The notes: generated by a model not told the origin, from the sequence alone. Positions 1-13,857 are shown, numbered from the stretch's first letter. The stretch: DNA of 64,000 nucleotides from Paragordius varius (GCA_964247055.1 OZ176059.1:1612001-1676000); one strand, 5' to 3'. Numbers and translations: made by a program.

Positions 1-700
1 AAATATATATATTGACACCTTCACTTTTGTAAATTTAAACTTCTGAGCATTTCGAATTTACAGCTTTATTAGAAAATTTCTAGAATTCACCTTTAAAAAT
101 TTTTCATCACCTTCAATCATTGCTACTTACCCTTGGGAAAAATAAATAACCAATTATGATCTATATATTTTTAGCATAGTTTATTTTTCTATCAGATATT
201 AATTTGTAAATATTATAATTTTTTTGATTTCATATATAAATTGTTAATTTTATGCCTTCAAGTAAATTAAAAAAATACAAATTAAACTTATAACTGAAAA
301 ATTTAATTTCGTTAGATGCCATTTTCGTCAAAGATGGCAATAAGTAATATAATAACTAAAATTATTAAAGCATTAACTAATTTATATTTTTACAGGTTAT
401 TAATTGCAAATAAATAAATTTATAACCAAATATCATTTCAAATAAGTATTTATCTTTTTCATCATTTTTTTGTTGAGAACCCGAAATGGATTCTAGCATA
501 AAATCAATAGTTATATGTATAAAACGTTTACAAACAGTAGGTAGCTAGCTAGCTTATCATTTAAAAACGCTTTTATCTTAATTGGGTTAGATATCACCCA
601 GGGAGGGGGTATTTATATATATATAAAATAACCCAATTTTCGTTAGACCGTAACACATTAGATTTATTCTAATTTATCAAAAAATTTATTTCATGCAATT
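1..700. other. AT-rich 5' flank of the GPCR gene
   Basis: No reading frame or recognisable repeat is visible. A TATA-like run sits at about 613-628, just downstream of a short G-rich tract (600-609) and some 75 bases before the chosen GPCR start codon, so it could be the core promoter. That role is inferred from position only. Confidence 0.4.
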
Positions 701-3181
701 ATGAATGATTCTTCTTCTTATTCTCCGTACGTTTTTAAAATCTGTAGCAATTCTCGTAACTTGGTAAAATATACGGGGTACTTCGATATAACCCGTTATA
801 CTCAATTGTTATGTATCATAGTGTTGAGTGCTTTGGGTATTAGCCTGAATGGTTGGATAGGCTTAGTGCTACATTGCTGGTACAAAAGTTTGAAAACTAA
901 TTATGATTTGCACACTTCACAGCAAACGGTGATGAGAAAGCGAGCAAATTTACATGCATATCAGTATGTCAAAGGTCTGGCCCTCAGTAATGGACTCTTG
1001 TGCCTTTTTACGTTGGCTTGGTATGTGTGGAGTTTAATTTTATGGAGACAGTTTACGAAAATATTTTATCCCAGTAGTAGTTCCGAAATTAATGACAATA
1101 CTATTGTTGTTGATTACAGTAGAGCTAATACAATCATCTCTATGTATCGCACCTCGAAATACAATGGAACAATTTTTAGTGCAAATATCAACTCTAATAG
1201 ATCTATCATGTGTCCGTACATCATACAAATTGGTGATGAGTTTGATAAACACTTAAATTCTTCCTTTTCCTTTTATTATTATTATATTTCAGCTACAAAA
1301 TATCATGACTACATGGGTAATCAAAAAATCGAAAGTCAAATCTTATCCAAAATTATTCAATCTTTACAACACTTATCCCTGGCACTTAAATGGCGAGCCT
1401 TGTTAATAAGGTATGGTATGTCCTACCTCCTACCCTGGGGTCAAAAAATTGCATTTGTCCGCACGGTGGCCCTAATAAGTGACAGATATATCGCCATCAG
1501 ATATCCCACAAGGAGTAAAAGTTTGAGAGCTAATCCAGCTTACACCCTATTCCCATACCTTATGTCATTCCTGATATTATTGACTGAAATTCCAAACATA
1601 TATATCCGTGCCATTCAAATATACCCAATAACTATATATAGCGTGTCCAATTACATGGCTGATGCAAAAAGTAAGCCTATATATGTGAATAAATGTATCT
1701 GGTTAAAGTGTAGGAGTTTAATAGTTAGTAATGGGCAAGTGACTAAAATTGATTAACGCGATTAATATTTGTATGCCTCTTTAAACTTTACATATTATAG
1801 TATAAAAAGGAAAGGGTGAACTACTTTACATAGAACTCTTTTTTGAAGCAAACAGCTTTGTGTTGTAGAAATTATGGACATAATAACAGGGTAGACGGAT
1901 GATGATATAACTTTTTAAACAGCATCACCCCTATTTTTTAATAAGACTGGTGTATCCACTTTAATATATCATCGATTTGGTCATTTGTTCAAACGTATAA
2001 GGTTTTTTCTAATATGTAATGCAGTTTAGCTGAAAATATTAAATAGTTTGTAAATGCATACAATCTTTCCAGTTTTCTAGCTATTTATCGTTATTTTTAG
2101 ATAATAATTTGTCATTGGCAACGAATGAAATGTTCCATCTAACTCCTGTATATAATGTGAGTTTTTACACAAATGTGATAGCTATTTCGGCTATGAATTT
2201 GAGGTACCCGTATCTACCATATTTTTTGTTTGGCCGAGAACTCATGTATATCTCAACTTTCCCAACACTCCTGGTTATTATAGCAATAAAACTTTTAAGC
2301 ACATTATGGGCAATGCAATCCGTAAAGCAACGCGTTAATACAAGGCAAAAATTGACAAATAGCGTCTCTAATGTACCAGGTAGATTATATATTTAATAGG
2401 TCTAGTTTCAAGGGCGTATTTAGTAAGTACTACTCAAATTTATAAATATGATAAAATTTTCTTCAATATATGTATAGATCAAACAAGTGTCGCAAATCCA
2501 TCCATTATTATACAACAATTAAATCAGATAACTTGCGAGAAAACAAAAGTTGACACCATGACAAACAGGAATAAATTTAATTTAGATAATAATGTTAAAG
2601 GTAGAACTAGTCAGGAAAATAAAATGAAGAACTTAATGACTAAATCAGCAACATTTGATGCAATTCCAAGCATGACATCAGTTTTTCCCTCAGAGCGACC
2701 TATCTTACTTTGTACGACGAAATTTAACAAGAGTCTGAATGTATTGAATGTACCTAGTACAGAAGCTGGACCCACAACATCCAAGCAACTTGAACAAAAT
2801 AATGAACCCAATAATAACAATATATGGTTAAAAGCGGCCAAAAAAATGAGCCATTTATTTTGCCTCTCCATCATAGCCATTTTATGTGTCATACCGTATG
2901 AAATTGCACGTATTCACATGTTCATTTGGACAATCAAACAACTTAACAAAATTATACCAAGCGTTAAGCGATACAATGTGTTAAATAACTACAAAACAAC
3001 GGCTTTCGGAAGGGACGATCAACATTTACAAAATGTTAGCCATGAAATAAGACTGGAAAAATTTTTTCCATTCCCTTTGGTATTGCTTGATTTGTTGAAT
3101 TATGTTTTCTACATATTCGCCTACATGTTGATTGACCGAAACCTAAAACGACAAACTTTAGGCAAATGTTTATCGAAATAG
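701..3181 (+). CDS. class A (rhodopsin-like) G protein-coupled receptor, probably for a peptide
   Basis: Seven-helix plasma-membrane receptor assembled from three exons: 701-1727, 2101-2379 and 2478-3181. All junctions are GT-AG with matching phases, giving 669 residues. TM1 is at about residues 35-60 and TM2 at 90-113. TM3 ends in an intact DRY (261-263, followed by YIAIRYP). TM4 is at 281-301 and TM5 at 396-415. TM6 (about 562-583) carries CVIP in place of CWxP, and TM7 has NYVFY (643-647) in place of NPxxY. The TM2-TM3 segment is about 130 residues, far longer than the usual short loop. A pyrimidine tract ending in CAG near 1265-1290 suggests an intron may be hidden there. Exons 2 and 3 add a long Ser/Thr/Asn-rich third cytoplasmic loop. 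The start is the first ATG in frame. DRY plus TM topology makes the class secure; the ligand is unknown. Confidence 0.8.
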
Positions 3182-4040
3182 TTGACACTATCATACACTT
3201 CAGAGATAACAAGAAAAAAGACTAAATCAATATGTACAAGAGCAATTTTTACAAACAGTATTAGACGATTCAAAAAAGGGGTTGTAAATTATTTAAAAAG
3301 CCTGTCTCAATATTATAAAAACACTTTTTTTATAATTTAATGGTGTATAATATCTTAGAATGTAATTTTTATGCTTTTGATTGTTGTGCCAATTACGGAT
3401 GTAAAAATATTGCGTTTTAAATTGTAGAAAAACGAAAACTGAAATTTACGAAAGTTTCGGAATAATCGAACTATTTATCAAACTTAAAGGGTGTCAAACT
3501 AAATCCTGATATTGTATTGATCTAAAACTGTTTTTTAAAATTTCATCCAGAATTTGTGTATCTTGTTTTATGTAAAAATTGGAATATGTTATGAAAAAAT
3601 AAGAGATTTAATATTAATTTAGTTTATATACATATATATATTCAAATATTGTTAAATTTATATTATCTGTTATAATTGTTATAAAATAAATAGATATTTT
3701 GAGTTGAATTTTTACGATCATAATATATTAGTGTTTTAACAAAAACTTACAAAAGGACAATGCCAGTTAAGGCATATAAAAAAAGCAACGCAGAATAAAC
3801 AAAGCAATAATAAATACACCGATAAGAAGCAAAATGGTATTTTAAAGGAATCCCCTTTTGCCTCTCGGAATTTTAATTTACCAAAATGTTAACAAAATTT
3901 TTGGCCATAAGATGAAAAACACTAATATAATAACTTTCATTGTTATGAATGCAGTTTGGTTAAAAAAAATTAAAATTTCTATTGGCTTCCTCAATTTAAA
4001 AAGAATTTGACTTTGCTGATGATTAAAATGACTACTTGTG

Positions 4041-4071
<31 letters not shown>

Positions 4072-4108
4072 CATATATATTGATATAGATATAAATTATT
4101 AGATGTAC
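3182..4108. other. convergent intergenic region between the GPCR and the Asn-rich gene
   Basis: It holds the GPCR 3' flank, AT-rich sequence and an AT dinucleotide repeat at about 4044-4080. A minus-strand frame runs on from the Asn-rich gene to 3878 and ends in a hydrophobic stretch. Whether it is translated read-through or intron is unresolved. Confidence 0.4.
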
Positions 4109-7100
4109 CTGTTCATTTGTCACGCGTCCAAGTGTCGATATAGTAGAACTTGTAAGACAATTGCCACATATCTTAATTTCATTAGTATTTTCTTTCCGCA
4201 TCGGAGTCAATTGTGTTATAGTATCTCCATCTTTGATAGGAGATTTGTTAGGGGAATAGGTTGAAGCATTTGCGGTTTGAGGTGACCATTTGTGGTTTGA
4301 GGTTATAGGTGATGTGTGGCCGGTAGGAGGTGAAATATTAAAGATGGGATATTTTATGTCCATACTACTTTTATTTCGTGGTGACATTATTTTGGGGGAT
4401 GTCGCGTTTGCATTGTCATTGTCGTTAATGGATGATGGAATTATAGTGACATTTGGTAGGGTGGAATTTGGATTTTTTGTGAAATCTTTACCTTATATGG
4501 GTATAATATATTATATGAAAAACATTAGGTTAAAAAAATAAAAACATTTTTTATGAAATATTTATCCTAAATTTATTTTTTAATATATAAACTTATTACA
4601 ACATATGAACGGTCTTCAATATGCCGCCCGCGATACACCATTCCACACCATTTTGTGCGGCCGGCAAAATTTTTGAATTTTTGAAATAAAGTCTTTTTAT
4701 AATTTGCAATAATATTTATATATCATTTTTCGCTTCAAAATATTTTCAACATCCATGCTAATTCGCTTATATTAATTTTATTAATTGCTGAATATTTTAA
4801 TCACCATGGATTTTTCAATTAAAATTATTTAAATATTAGATCCTTAAATACTTATACTCATTTTATTATTTGATTGAATTTTAACCATTATCAGTTCTAT
4901 ATAAATTAGTTTATATTATTTTTTAAATGAGGTCCGTGAAGCCATCTATGTTGACCTCTGATTTAAAGTATATTTTTTAGTGTTTATAAAATGTTTTACC
5001 CTTAATTTCTCCATCGATACCGAACGGGTTGATCATATGTTTAAATCAAAAAAGACAGGCGCAAAGAAAAAGGACTTTTAAATAAAAGATTATTTCTAAC
5101 TCACAAATGACGCTTCTCTTTTAAATATCGAGCTTATTGATGCACGAGCATACAAATCGTATTATCAAAAAATTGCCATTTCGTTCAAGGAAACATCTTC
5201 ACAAACAACCGACTGCATAAAAAAAGTTTTAGATATATTTTCCTTAATGCAATGTCTCCGTTTTTATCGAATAATTCAAGTCTTTCTACCGAATATACTA
5301 AAATCCTGATTCGTTATTTTTGAAAACCATCAATAATAACGGATCAAATATGCAAAACTCTAACGCATCTTTTAAATTTAACCCTTATTTCACATATATA
5401 AAATAATTTCATCATGATTACCTTGTTTTTTGTTGCTGACTAGATTAGAGGGTGAAAGATTTGATGAATGTCCCGACAAATTTTCATAAAATAACTTGGT
5501 TCTCAGAGCTGAGGTATGGATCTTGTGTGGAAATGTGAGAGAGGAACGTTTTAAACCACCATTAGAGCTGTTACCATTATTATTTGTAGGGTTAGGCTTT
5601 AGGGGGTTACTTCTTCTATTGTGAGGGGATAACTTTTTCGTTTGTTGCAGTAAAGGTGACAATACAGCAGGCGATGGTAAAAACTTTGGATTTGAGGTTG
5701 CGCCATGATTTAAAGTCGGACAAACAATCGTTTCAGTTACTGTAAGTGTAGGGAAAATAATAGTTTGCATTTCAGAAATTGTTCCCAAATTTGTCGGGCA
5801 ACAATATGTGGCCTTTGGTAATGATATGTTATGACGGTCATGATCATTAATATTTACGGTTTGGATTTGGCTTAAATCATTGCTTACATACATATCGTTG
5901 TTGATAGAATTTTTTATGCATGTACCATCGTACTTAACCAAAGGGTGTATGTGTAAATTTTTTGCACATTCAAACGTTGTACCATTTTCCACACTCTTTA
6001 CCTTGGTGGTGACATTAGGTTTATTTGATGCAGAAAAGGATTTATCAGTGGTTATTTTGCTATTAACATTTAAGCATTCCATAGAGGATGCTCTTTGCAA
6101 TTTCCCATAAATTTTATCCAGGTCTTTAATGAAGGCCGGTTTACAAGACCTAATTACCGCCGAACATGTTTCTTTACTCTTTAATGGAGACAAGGGTAAA
6201 CGATTAAAATTCTTTTTTATATTATTATCCATCTTGCTTGCATTATTAATGCAATTTTGATTTGGGCTTGTCGGTACAGAGTTTGTAAAACTATTCCGTC
6301 GCTTATACACGTCCCCTCCAATGTTGGGCGGTGGTTCTAATTCGTTTTTATTTAACTGTGTAATTTTGTTAAAATTATCATATAATTGCTTACCATCATC
6401 AGTTATGACTGGTGCATTTTTTGGCCTTATACTATTTATTTGATTATGTATAGAAGATACGGCTAACAGAGGAGTGTTTAACTGTGTTTTTTCAACTGAT
6501 GCGGGGCGATCCGGTTTTAGCGGTGATTTATCACGTATCCAATAATCATCTCTCTTTATCATGTTGTTTGTTGGTTTTTGCCCATAGAAATTATTTATAT
6601 TGCTATTGTAATTTGAATAATTTAAAGTGGAATTGGTAAAGACATTATCACAACTAAATTTTCGATTCATAGATGGTGCGCCTGATAAACTCCTTCGATG
6701 CTGTTTATTGTGAGAAACTATATCAAAACTTTTATTTTGATTAAAATTATCAGAAACTACAGTGTTTTGCGAAAAAATTTCTTGGGTAAATAGATTATTA
6801 TCAGCAGTAATCCCCCCTTTATCATTGTGAAATGATATAGCTTCATTTTGATTCATGGCACTTTTGTTGCAAGGATTAGTTTGGACTAGTTGTAGGCATG
6901 TTTGTTGTTTATAATTTGTTAATGAATTATCATTATCATTATAAATATAATTATTTTTTATTGTTGATGTTCCTTGAAAATTTGTAATGCTCTTACTATT
7001 TTCCGTTTTCTTATAATTCTTATTAATCTTATTCTTATCCTTTGTTAAGTCGTAATTTGATCCTTCCACATATTTTTCAATACCATCGCTTCTCACAGTG

Positions 7101-8365
7101 TTAATACTTTTATCCTCATAATTATTTATTGAATTATTTTCAATGTTTTTACTGTTGTGACAATTAATTTTGGAAAATGATATATTTAACTTGATAATAT
7201 CAGTCGTATTATCAATATTTATGTAATTAGAATTAGAAATATTTTCCGACATGCCATTTGAATAATTTATATTGGCAGAATTATCGACCGTGTCGATTAT
7301 TTTAGCGGGAGTTTTGGGTAGCGGGCTTTGAGATTCAGACCGATGGGCTATATTTTGTGGTGCTGTTGTTAAATCTTCAACTGATGGACGGTTTTTCCAA
7401 CTTCTAGACCTAAGAAACCTTGACCTTTCCGTACTAAATAAATATTTATTTTTTAAGATATTATTATTATCTAAATCACCATTTAGGTTCCAACTAGTTT
7501 GTCGCTCCTCTCCTATGGTATTGTGTTGTTCATTCCAACAAGTTTTTTTGATGTAAGCATGGTTTTGAAAGACATGACTAGTCGTATATTTGTGGGGTGT
7601 TTTCCCACCCCGACCCCTTGCAAAAATTGATGGGCGCTCTGGCCATACATTACCATTCGTAATATTTTCTACAGTATAATTTGAATCAGACATTACACTT
7701 GTATTTGAGTATGTAACCAATGAATTTTCTAGCGTAACACTATATTCTTGTTGTTCTTGGGTAGTTATAACTGTCGGAGTTTGCGACGAAAACTTTTCAT
7801 CAATGGCGCACTCATTAATATTCAAGGGTACTGTTCGTCGTCTGCTTACATTATATTGCTTTTGTGCCAAAAAGGTATTCGTTTCATCATTACCATTAAT
7901 TTGATTACTACTACCAATATTATTATTATTATTGAATATATCGTTATTATCTTGTATCAATGTATGGGCAAAATTATACGGTCCTCTAGATTTATCGACG
8001 ACACAAGGTGTGTTTGCACCATTAATGTTTTGGTTGGGATCATTTTTACCCCTAGAAAATATGTTATTATTATTTACAAAATTTTCGGTTGTAAAATTAT
8101 CGGACAAGTAGGTAGTATTCAAAGGTATGGCGGCATTTGAGTTAACAATATCTTTAGTTTGCTTTTCTCTGTTGTTAGATTGAAACATTGTTGAAACTAT
8201 GGAAGAATTTGTTAAAACTGTTGAAGGCACGAGATTAGTAGGATTTGATATATCTTTAACAGATTTTGAGAATTGACTCTTTAATTTTTCGACCAGGCCT
8301 CGATGTAGTATAGCTTCATCAAGTCCTTTATCACGCATTTCGTTCAATACTGATTTATAAGGCTT
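4109..8365 (-). CDS. large Asn/Ser-rich disordered protein, partial gene model
   Basis: I do not recognise this gene. The main exon runs 8365 to 5422 (about 980 codons), opening after a TTTTC-rich acceptor with KPYKSVLNEM and a charged helical stretch, then becoming Asn/Ser/Thr-rich low-complexity sequence with scattered Pro motifs such as SPLPKTPAK. It ends at a GGTAATC donor and joins in phase to an exon at 4491-4109, which closes with CGNC and STLGR before a CAG|GTACAT donor. The CxxC could begin a zinc-binding (LIM-like) finger, but the rest is not visible, so no domain is claimed. An alternative acceptor at 8350 would start the large exon at 8349. The 5' end and the last exon are unresolved. 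Low complexity of this kind usually marks a scaffold or regulatory protein; no function is assigned. Confidence 0.6.
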
Positions 8366-8948
8366 CTGAGGGCGGTTAATGAAAATATTAAATATTAGAT
8401 TTTATAAACAATGAAGCAATTGATATAATGTAAAATGTGGATTTTTAATATAAATAATATCAGTGTGGATAGGTTAAATAAAATTTAAATTTAGAATAAG
8501 TATTAGAACATACTCTGGGTTTAAAAACTTTACCACATTAATTTGTTAATGATTTAAATTAAGAGATAAAACAATATTTTTAGTTAAAGAGCAAAAATAT
8601 AGGAATTTTTAGAAATATATTAATAAAAAATATGAACAAAAAAATTTATTTTTTATTACATAAATTTATTATCAATTTAACATTTATAATATATATGTTT
8701 TATGTTTCTCAATAAAACATTCACATTACATAATATTGTAGCTCTAATATATATGATAAAATTTTTATAAAAATATTATTTATATTACAATATTTTTATG
8801 TTAATTATTTTATAATGAATTAATTAAATTTGTACAAAAAACTTATTTTATTGATAAACATTAATTATAATTTATTAATATAAATATTAACATATAAAAG
8901 TATTCTATTAGTAATAAAAAATAAAAAAATAAAATAAATAATTTTTAC

Positions 8949-9180
8949 CTGTAATCGTTACCATTATATATGCGATACACACATCTTGAAATTAATTTTT
9001 TTTTTAAAAAATAATTTTTTTGAAAGAAAAATTAATTTTTAAAAAAATATAAAAAAATTTATTTTCATATTTAAATTAGATTATAAAAAATTAAAAAAAA
9101 GTGGATTCTAATCTCCGCTTTAATTAACGGTAAATTCCTACCATATTGTGTAGCACACTGTTTTTTCCAGGATAGAAAAA
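8949..9180 (-). CDS. possible upstream exons of the Asn-rich gene
   Basis: Two short minus-strand pieces have usable splice sites. One ends at 9142 before GTAGGA and reads WKKQCATQY. The other, 8984-8949 (36 nt), lies between AAG and GTAAAA and reads VCIAYIMVTIT. Their phases chain into the large exon if its acceptor at 8350 is used. There is no homology support and the surroundings are very AT-rich, so this is only a candidate. Confidence 0.3.
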
Positions 9181-9646
9181 TCAATAAATATGTTATGTAA
9201 AAAAAATTTTTTTTTGCAAATTTTAAAGTATATAAATATATATATATATAATAAAAAACATGTAATTTATAATATATATATATTAAAAATTTTAAATGAA
9301 CATTAAACAACTGGCCATTTAAACATATAAAAATATTTTTTATAAATATATAGATTTTCAGATATTTTTTACACATATACATGTATATCACACTTTATTT
9401 TATGTGGTAATTTTTGTTATAAAACTATTTGCAATGATGATTGGCCCAACTTTTTAATATGGTCCATGAAAAAATAAACTGAAAAATTGGTCAGAAAGCA
9501 GGTCAAATATTTTAAAAAATATAAAAATTATTGAAATTGATATTTTATATACTCACACTTTTACACTTAATATTTATTAACAAAGAGAGCGATATCTCAA
9601 TAATTTAGATTTGATCTTGGGAATTCAAAAAATATTTTTTTCGTAA

Positions 9647-9935
9647 CAGTTAAAACTAGATTATACGGACAAAGCATTTAAAAATATAAAGACAAATATT
9701 TTTTTCAAAAGACAACTTTACTATTTATATCTTGATATTTTAATTATAACTTATTGTTGAAAATGGCAATGTATGTAGAGATATATATATTACTACAATC
9801 AATTCTAATTATTCAATTGTACTAAATAGCTTATATAAGAAAAATTAAGGTTTAAAAAAGTATAAGTTGTCTCTTAAATAAAAATATTTGTCTTTATATT
9901 TTGACGTTTTGTACATGTCATTTCAATTTTTACTC
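9647..9935. repeat. palindromic mariner-type MITE, family D (CAGTAAAA...)
   Basis: Inverted arms run from CAGTTAAAA at the left to TTTTTACTC at the right. Both arms carry the family core: a segment like ACGGACAAAACGT followed by a block reading AAAGACAAATATTTTTTT. The same core recurs near 15.85, 29.24, 31.53, 47.35, 48.58 and 55.43 kb. The CAGT ends are typical of Tc1/mariner non-autonomous elements. No coding sequence. Confidence 0.7.
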
Positions 9936-10142
9936 TACATAAATAAAAAATGGTCTGGTATGTTCAGTTCGTTTTGCTATATTTTTCGAAGATACAAATG
10001 GAATTTTCGTGAAACCGTGTAGCGAAATTCCCACAGTTAAGCGCAACCGTAATTACAATCTTATTTTATTTTTTCTTATACTTTGGAGTGAAACGTTAAC
10101 ATTTTTAGTATAATTATTATTGATTGAATAATAATATTTAGA

Positions 10143-10337
10143 ATGAACACAAATGGCTTCCTCGAGCTAGCAAAAAATCGGCGGGCCAATTTTCGAAAAA
10201 TCTATGGGCATCAATCAATATTATTTATAAAACTATACAAAAATACAAACACATTAGAAAACTCTTCATTTTACATTCGTGGCCAAAATTGTAAAAAACC
10301 TATTCAGAAATTATTAGAAAATAAGAATTTTACTTAG
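10143..10337 (+). CDS. short open frame of unknown status
   Basis: A 64-codon ATG frame rich in basic residues (NRRANFRKIYGH near its start) lies in sequence a little less AT-rich than its surroundings. No domain, signal peptide or splice partner is visible. It may be an exon of an unrecognised gene or chance. Confidence 0.2.
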   Translation: MNTNGFLELAKNRRANFRKIYGHQSILFIKLYKNTNTLENSSFYIRGQNCKKPIQKLLENKNFT

Positions 10338-10399
10338 ATTTTAGTATATAGCAATATTTTGCAAATTATGGAATAACTTATTTATATGGTACATAACCA

Positions 10400-10460
10400 A
10401 ATTGGTCGGCTGCATAAAATATCTCAAAGTGCCGTGTGTTGAACACCTCTGTTCCCGAAC
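10400..10460. repeat. fragment of a hAT-type MITE end
   Basis: The stretch reading GCCGTGTGTTGAACACCTCTG matches the right end of the hAT elements at 15.5 and 59.28 kb, down to the terminal ACACC-CTG. No left partner is visible nearby. Confidence 0.5.
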
Positions 10461-11039
10461 CTTTCCAAGGGAAATAGCGTCCAATAATAATTAGAAAAGA
10501 GCAAAAAATTATAAATTGAAAAATAAGGTGAAAAGACAAGCTATTTTTTTACGGCGGCATTTTAAAATATGATGCAGTTCTACCTAAAAGTTAATATCAT
10601 TACGTTGGACTTATTAATTTTATACGGGAATAGTAAAATTATAATAAATATTTTAAGGTTTCATTGTTTAGCCGAAGTGTTCCTTAAAAGCCACGTCATA
10701 TTATATTGTGGTATTTTAAAAAGGGTGAACCCTACCCAGTGGATTATTTCAAATAAGCGTTGCTTTTATAAAGATAAATAGCTGAAACCATGATTGAATC
10801 TATGCAGCACGCGTTTTCCGTTAGCGTGTTAAATTAAGATTATCTATGGTGGCGCATTTCGCTTTAGCCCTGCCCAGCAACTAAATATTCAATCTATTTT
10901 GGGATAACTTAAAACGACTATTCATTTCATAATGTTTAATATTTGAGAGTTAGTACAATCATCTATTTTGGTAGCAGTTTTTAATCGAAACATAGGCAAG
11001 TGTGTGGATAAAAGAACTATTTTAAAACGGGGCACGAGT

Positions 11040-13036
11040 ATATTCGGTGACTGCGCAAAAATGAAAATACTCATCAAAAATAAAATTTACCCACATTTGA
11101 AAATGCTTAAAAACCAATATTTGATATAAACCACCATTTTTAGGGTCTAAAGGGTAACTCAAAAATGGCTAAAAATAATAAATAAAAGAACCATTAAAAT
11201 TGAATGAGACGACACATTTTTTCAAAATATTTCATTATTTTTCGTAAAACCGCATTTTTAGGGGGATGAACGAAAAAGCATTTATCTCAAAATGGACTAT
11301 TTCTGACCATTTGTAAGAAAATAAAAGATCCATTGTAGATTTTGAATGGGATTATGCTGTTCTGCAAAATTGTTCGGAGCGAATATTTTTTATAACCCCA
11401 TTTTCAGAGGGAGGGTGACTAAGGGCTCATAAAAATGAGCCTGTAACACCGGAGAATTTGTTAAAAATAAAAAGTACCATTTATAAAATTGAACAGGTCC
11501 ACAATATTACCACAAAATTATTGCCTACATTAATAAAAACCCTCGCTTCCACAATGTCCACAAAATAATGTCCTGTTGAAATATGATAGGAAAATATTTC
11601 AGGAATGCTGCATTTAATTTCAGCCCTTACGAGTGAAAGAACTATCGGAAATGGCAAAATTTGCGCATATTTTTTTGAATATTTTTTTTGGTCAAAGCTA
11701 CAGGTTTCATTCCAAAAAATATTACTAAAATATATCATAAACTACAGAGCAAAACAATATTTTTAAATTTAAATTTTATATGTGAGTCACCGAAAGTCCC
11801 AAATATTGTTCTTATAAAATGGCTAGTCTTAAAATAAACGCAAAAATTCTGGAGTCGCGCCATAATAATTTTAAATAGTTAAATTTTGATATCAACTAAA
11901 AATATTTTTAAAAAATGCATACTTTTCAAAAATTTAATTTTTAACAAAATTTGTTGAAATACTTCATACGCGTTTGAGGCATGATGGAAACGGTATAAAA
12001 ACAATTTAAGATTTTATAAATTTTTCTATTATGATGCTGAACATTTCTATTACCTCAAAATTTTAATTAAAATATTCGTCCGTCTTCCAATTTATGTTAA
12101 ATCAATATTGTATGGTTTTTTAGAAACGTTTACCAAATTTTTATGAGATGACCTTTGTATTTATAATTCTTGATAGAAAGGTTCATTATAATCAAATTAT
12201 ATAGAGTGTTTTTATTACATTCAAACGCGTTTTTACACTGTTTTCATCATGCCTTAAAATAGTATGAGGTCCGCTTCATCAATATTTTGCTAAAAATTTT
12301 ATGATGTCAAAATTTCGTATATTTTATAAATTTTTGCGCAATCCTGGCCTTTGCGCATATGTTTTAAGACAACTAGTCCATAATTGGGCTTTCGCCTACA
12401 TCTAAAAATTAATTTTTTTACAATACTCTTTTTTTTATAGGTGAACTTTAGTGATATTTTTTGATATGTATCATTTATTTTTCAAAAAAAAATTTTAATA
12501 CAAGAAATGTGCCCAAATTTGGCAAATATTTGATATGGAGTACTCACCACAAAAGTGTAAATAGCTTTCGTACAATGTTTCAACAAAATTTTACTAAAAA
12601 TTAAATTTTTAAAAATGCACTTTAAAAAAAATATTTTTAGTTGATATCAAAATATTACTATTTAAAAATTTTATGGTGCGATTCCAGCATTTTTGCGTTT
12701 AATTTAAGACAACTAGCCCATTTTATAAGAAGTAAAATATTTGGGACTTTCGGGGCATCACATCTAAAATTTAAAATTTCTTAAAAATATTGTTTTGCTT
12801 TTTGTAGTTTATGATATATTTTAGTAATATTTTTTGAAATGAAACATCTAGCTTTCACCAAAAAAAATATTTAGAAAAATATGCGCAAATTTTGCCATTT
12901 TCTAATATTTCTTTCCCTCGTAAGGGCTGAAACCAAAAGCACCCATGATTATCCTAATACATTTTCCGATCAGAATATATATATATATATATATGTTTCA
13001 TCATTTTAATTTTTATACCCCCGATTTTCGACGCAG
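11040..13036. mobile_element. foldback element with long inverted arms, copy 1
   Basis: About 640-base arms pair across a centre near 12,280: 11,610-11,850 is repeated in inverse at 12,720-12,945, including TTTGCGCATAT and TCAGCCCTTACGAG. The outer right end reads CCCCCGATTTTCGACGCAGT. The left end near 11,040 shows a weaker match. No transposase frame is present. The same sequence family occurs at 41.4-43.8 kb. It resembles long-TIR foldback DNA transposons; the superfamily is unknown. Confidence 0.65.
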
Positions 13037-13111
13037 TGATGTATAGTAGGATGAGAGGTCAATTGAAAACAATGGCCAACGCATTTAACACTGGGAATAT
13101 TCATTTAAGTC

Positions 13112-13514
13112 TATTGATTCGAATTGGAATCGTCAGGCATGTTTAAAATTTAATACTTCAAAAAATATATAATGAAATGAGAAACCATGATATATATAAA
13201 AAAATATTTAAAAATACGTAATATTACTTATTTTAAGGGACCTAAAAGTAAAAATTTAGTCATCAAGACATGTGTGCATATAATTAAAAGTAATACAAAA
13301 TAAACCACTATTTCTAGTTCTATTAATGTTAGATGTAAATTAAATAAATAATTAGCTTTAATTTTAGCTTTAAAAAATAAACACGATATTTTTCAAAACT
13401 AAATTATATTTAGATATTTCGGCTTATTATATAATTTTTATTGGTTGCTTTTAGATATTGTTTTAAAATATCATAAAGATAATCTGGGGTATTTCGGTAC
13501 CCCAAGAATCGACG
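13112..13514. repeat. MITE family G, copy 1
   Basis: It begins at ATTGATTCGAATTGG and ends at GGGGTATTTCGGTACCCC plus AAGAATCGA. The interior matches copy 2 at 14.4 kb by eye over most of its length, for example the shared GAAACCATGA and ACATGTGTGCATA. It lies immediately upstream of the Ly6-type gene. Confidence 0.65.
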
Positions 13515-13857
13515 TGCTAAAAAACTAATTTTACAAGAATATGATACCGTGTACTCGGTGTATTATTAAACAAAATGTGCGGATGCTTTTTGGCAACTTA
13601 TAATTTTAAGGGATGAGAAGAAGAGCTAAATCAGATAAATGGTCCATATGCGATAAATGATTAAAAATTCGCCGAGAATTTTTGTTTATCCAAAAAAGCC
13701 CACAATTACATTTTTTTAATTTATAGCAACTATAATTTATTGTTTTGAAACATATGAGAGGAATTAAATAATTAAATATTTTAAATATTTGGAGTCTTAG
13801 ATGATTGTTTAAAATATTCAGTAAAGCATGTTTTGATCTCACATTCATACTATCAAC

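Noticed and set aside
4021-4110. Possible satellite or CRISPR-like repeat
   Set aside because: A simple AT dinucleotide run; no direct-repeat and spacer structure is present anywhere in the window.
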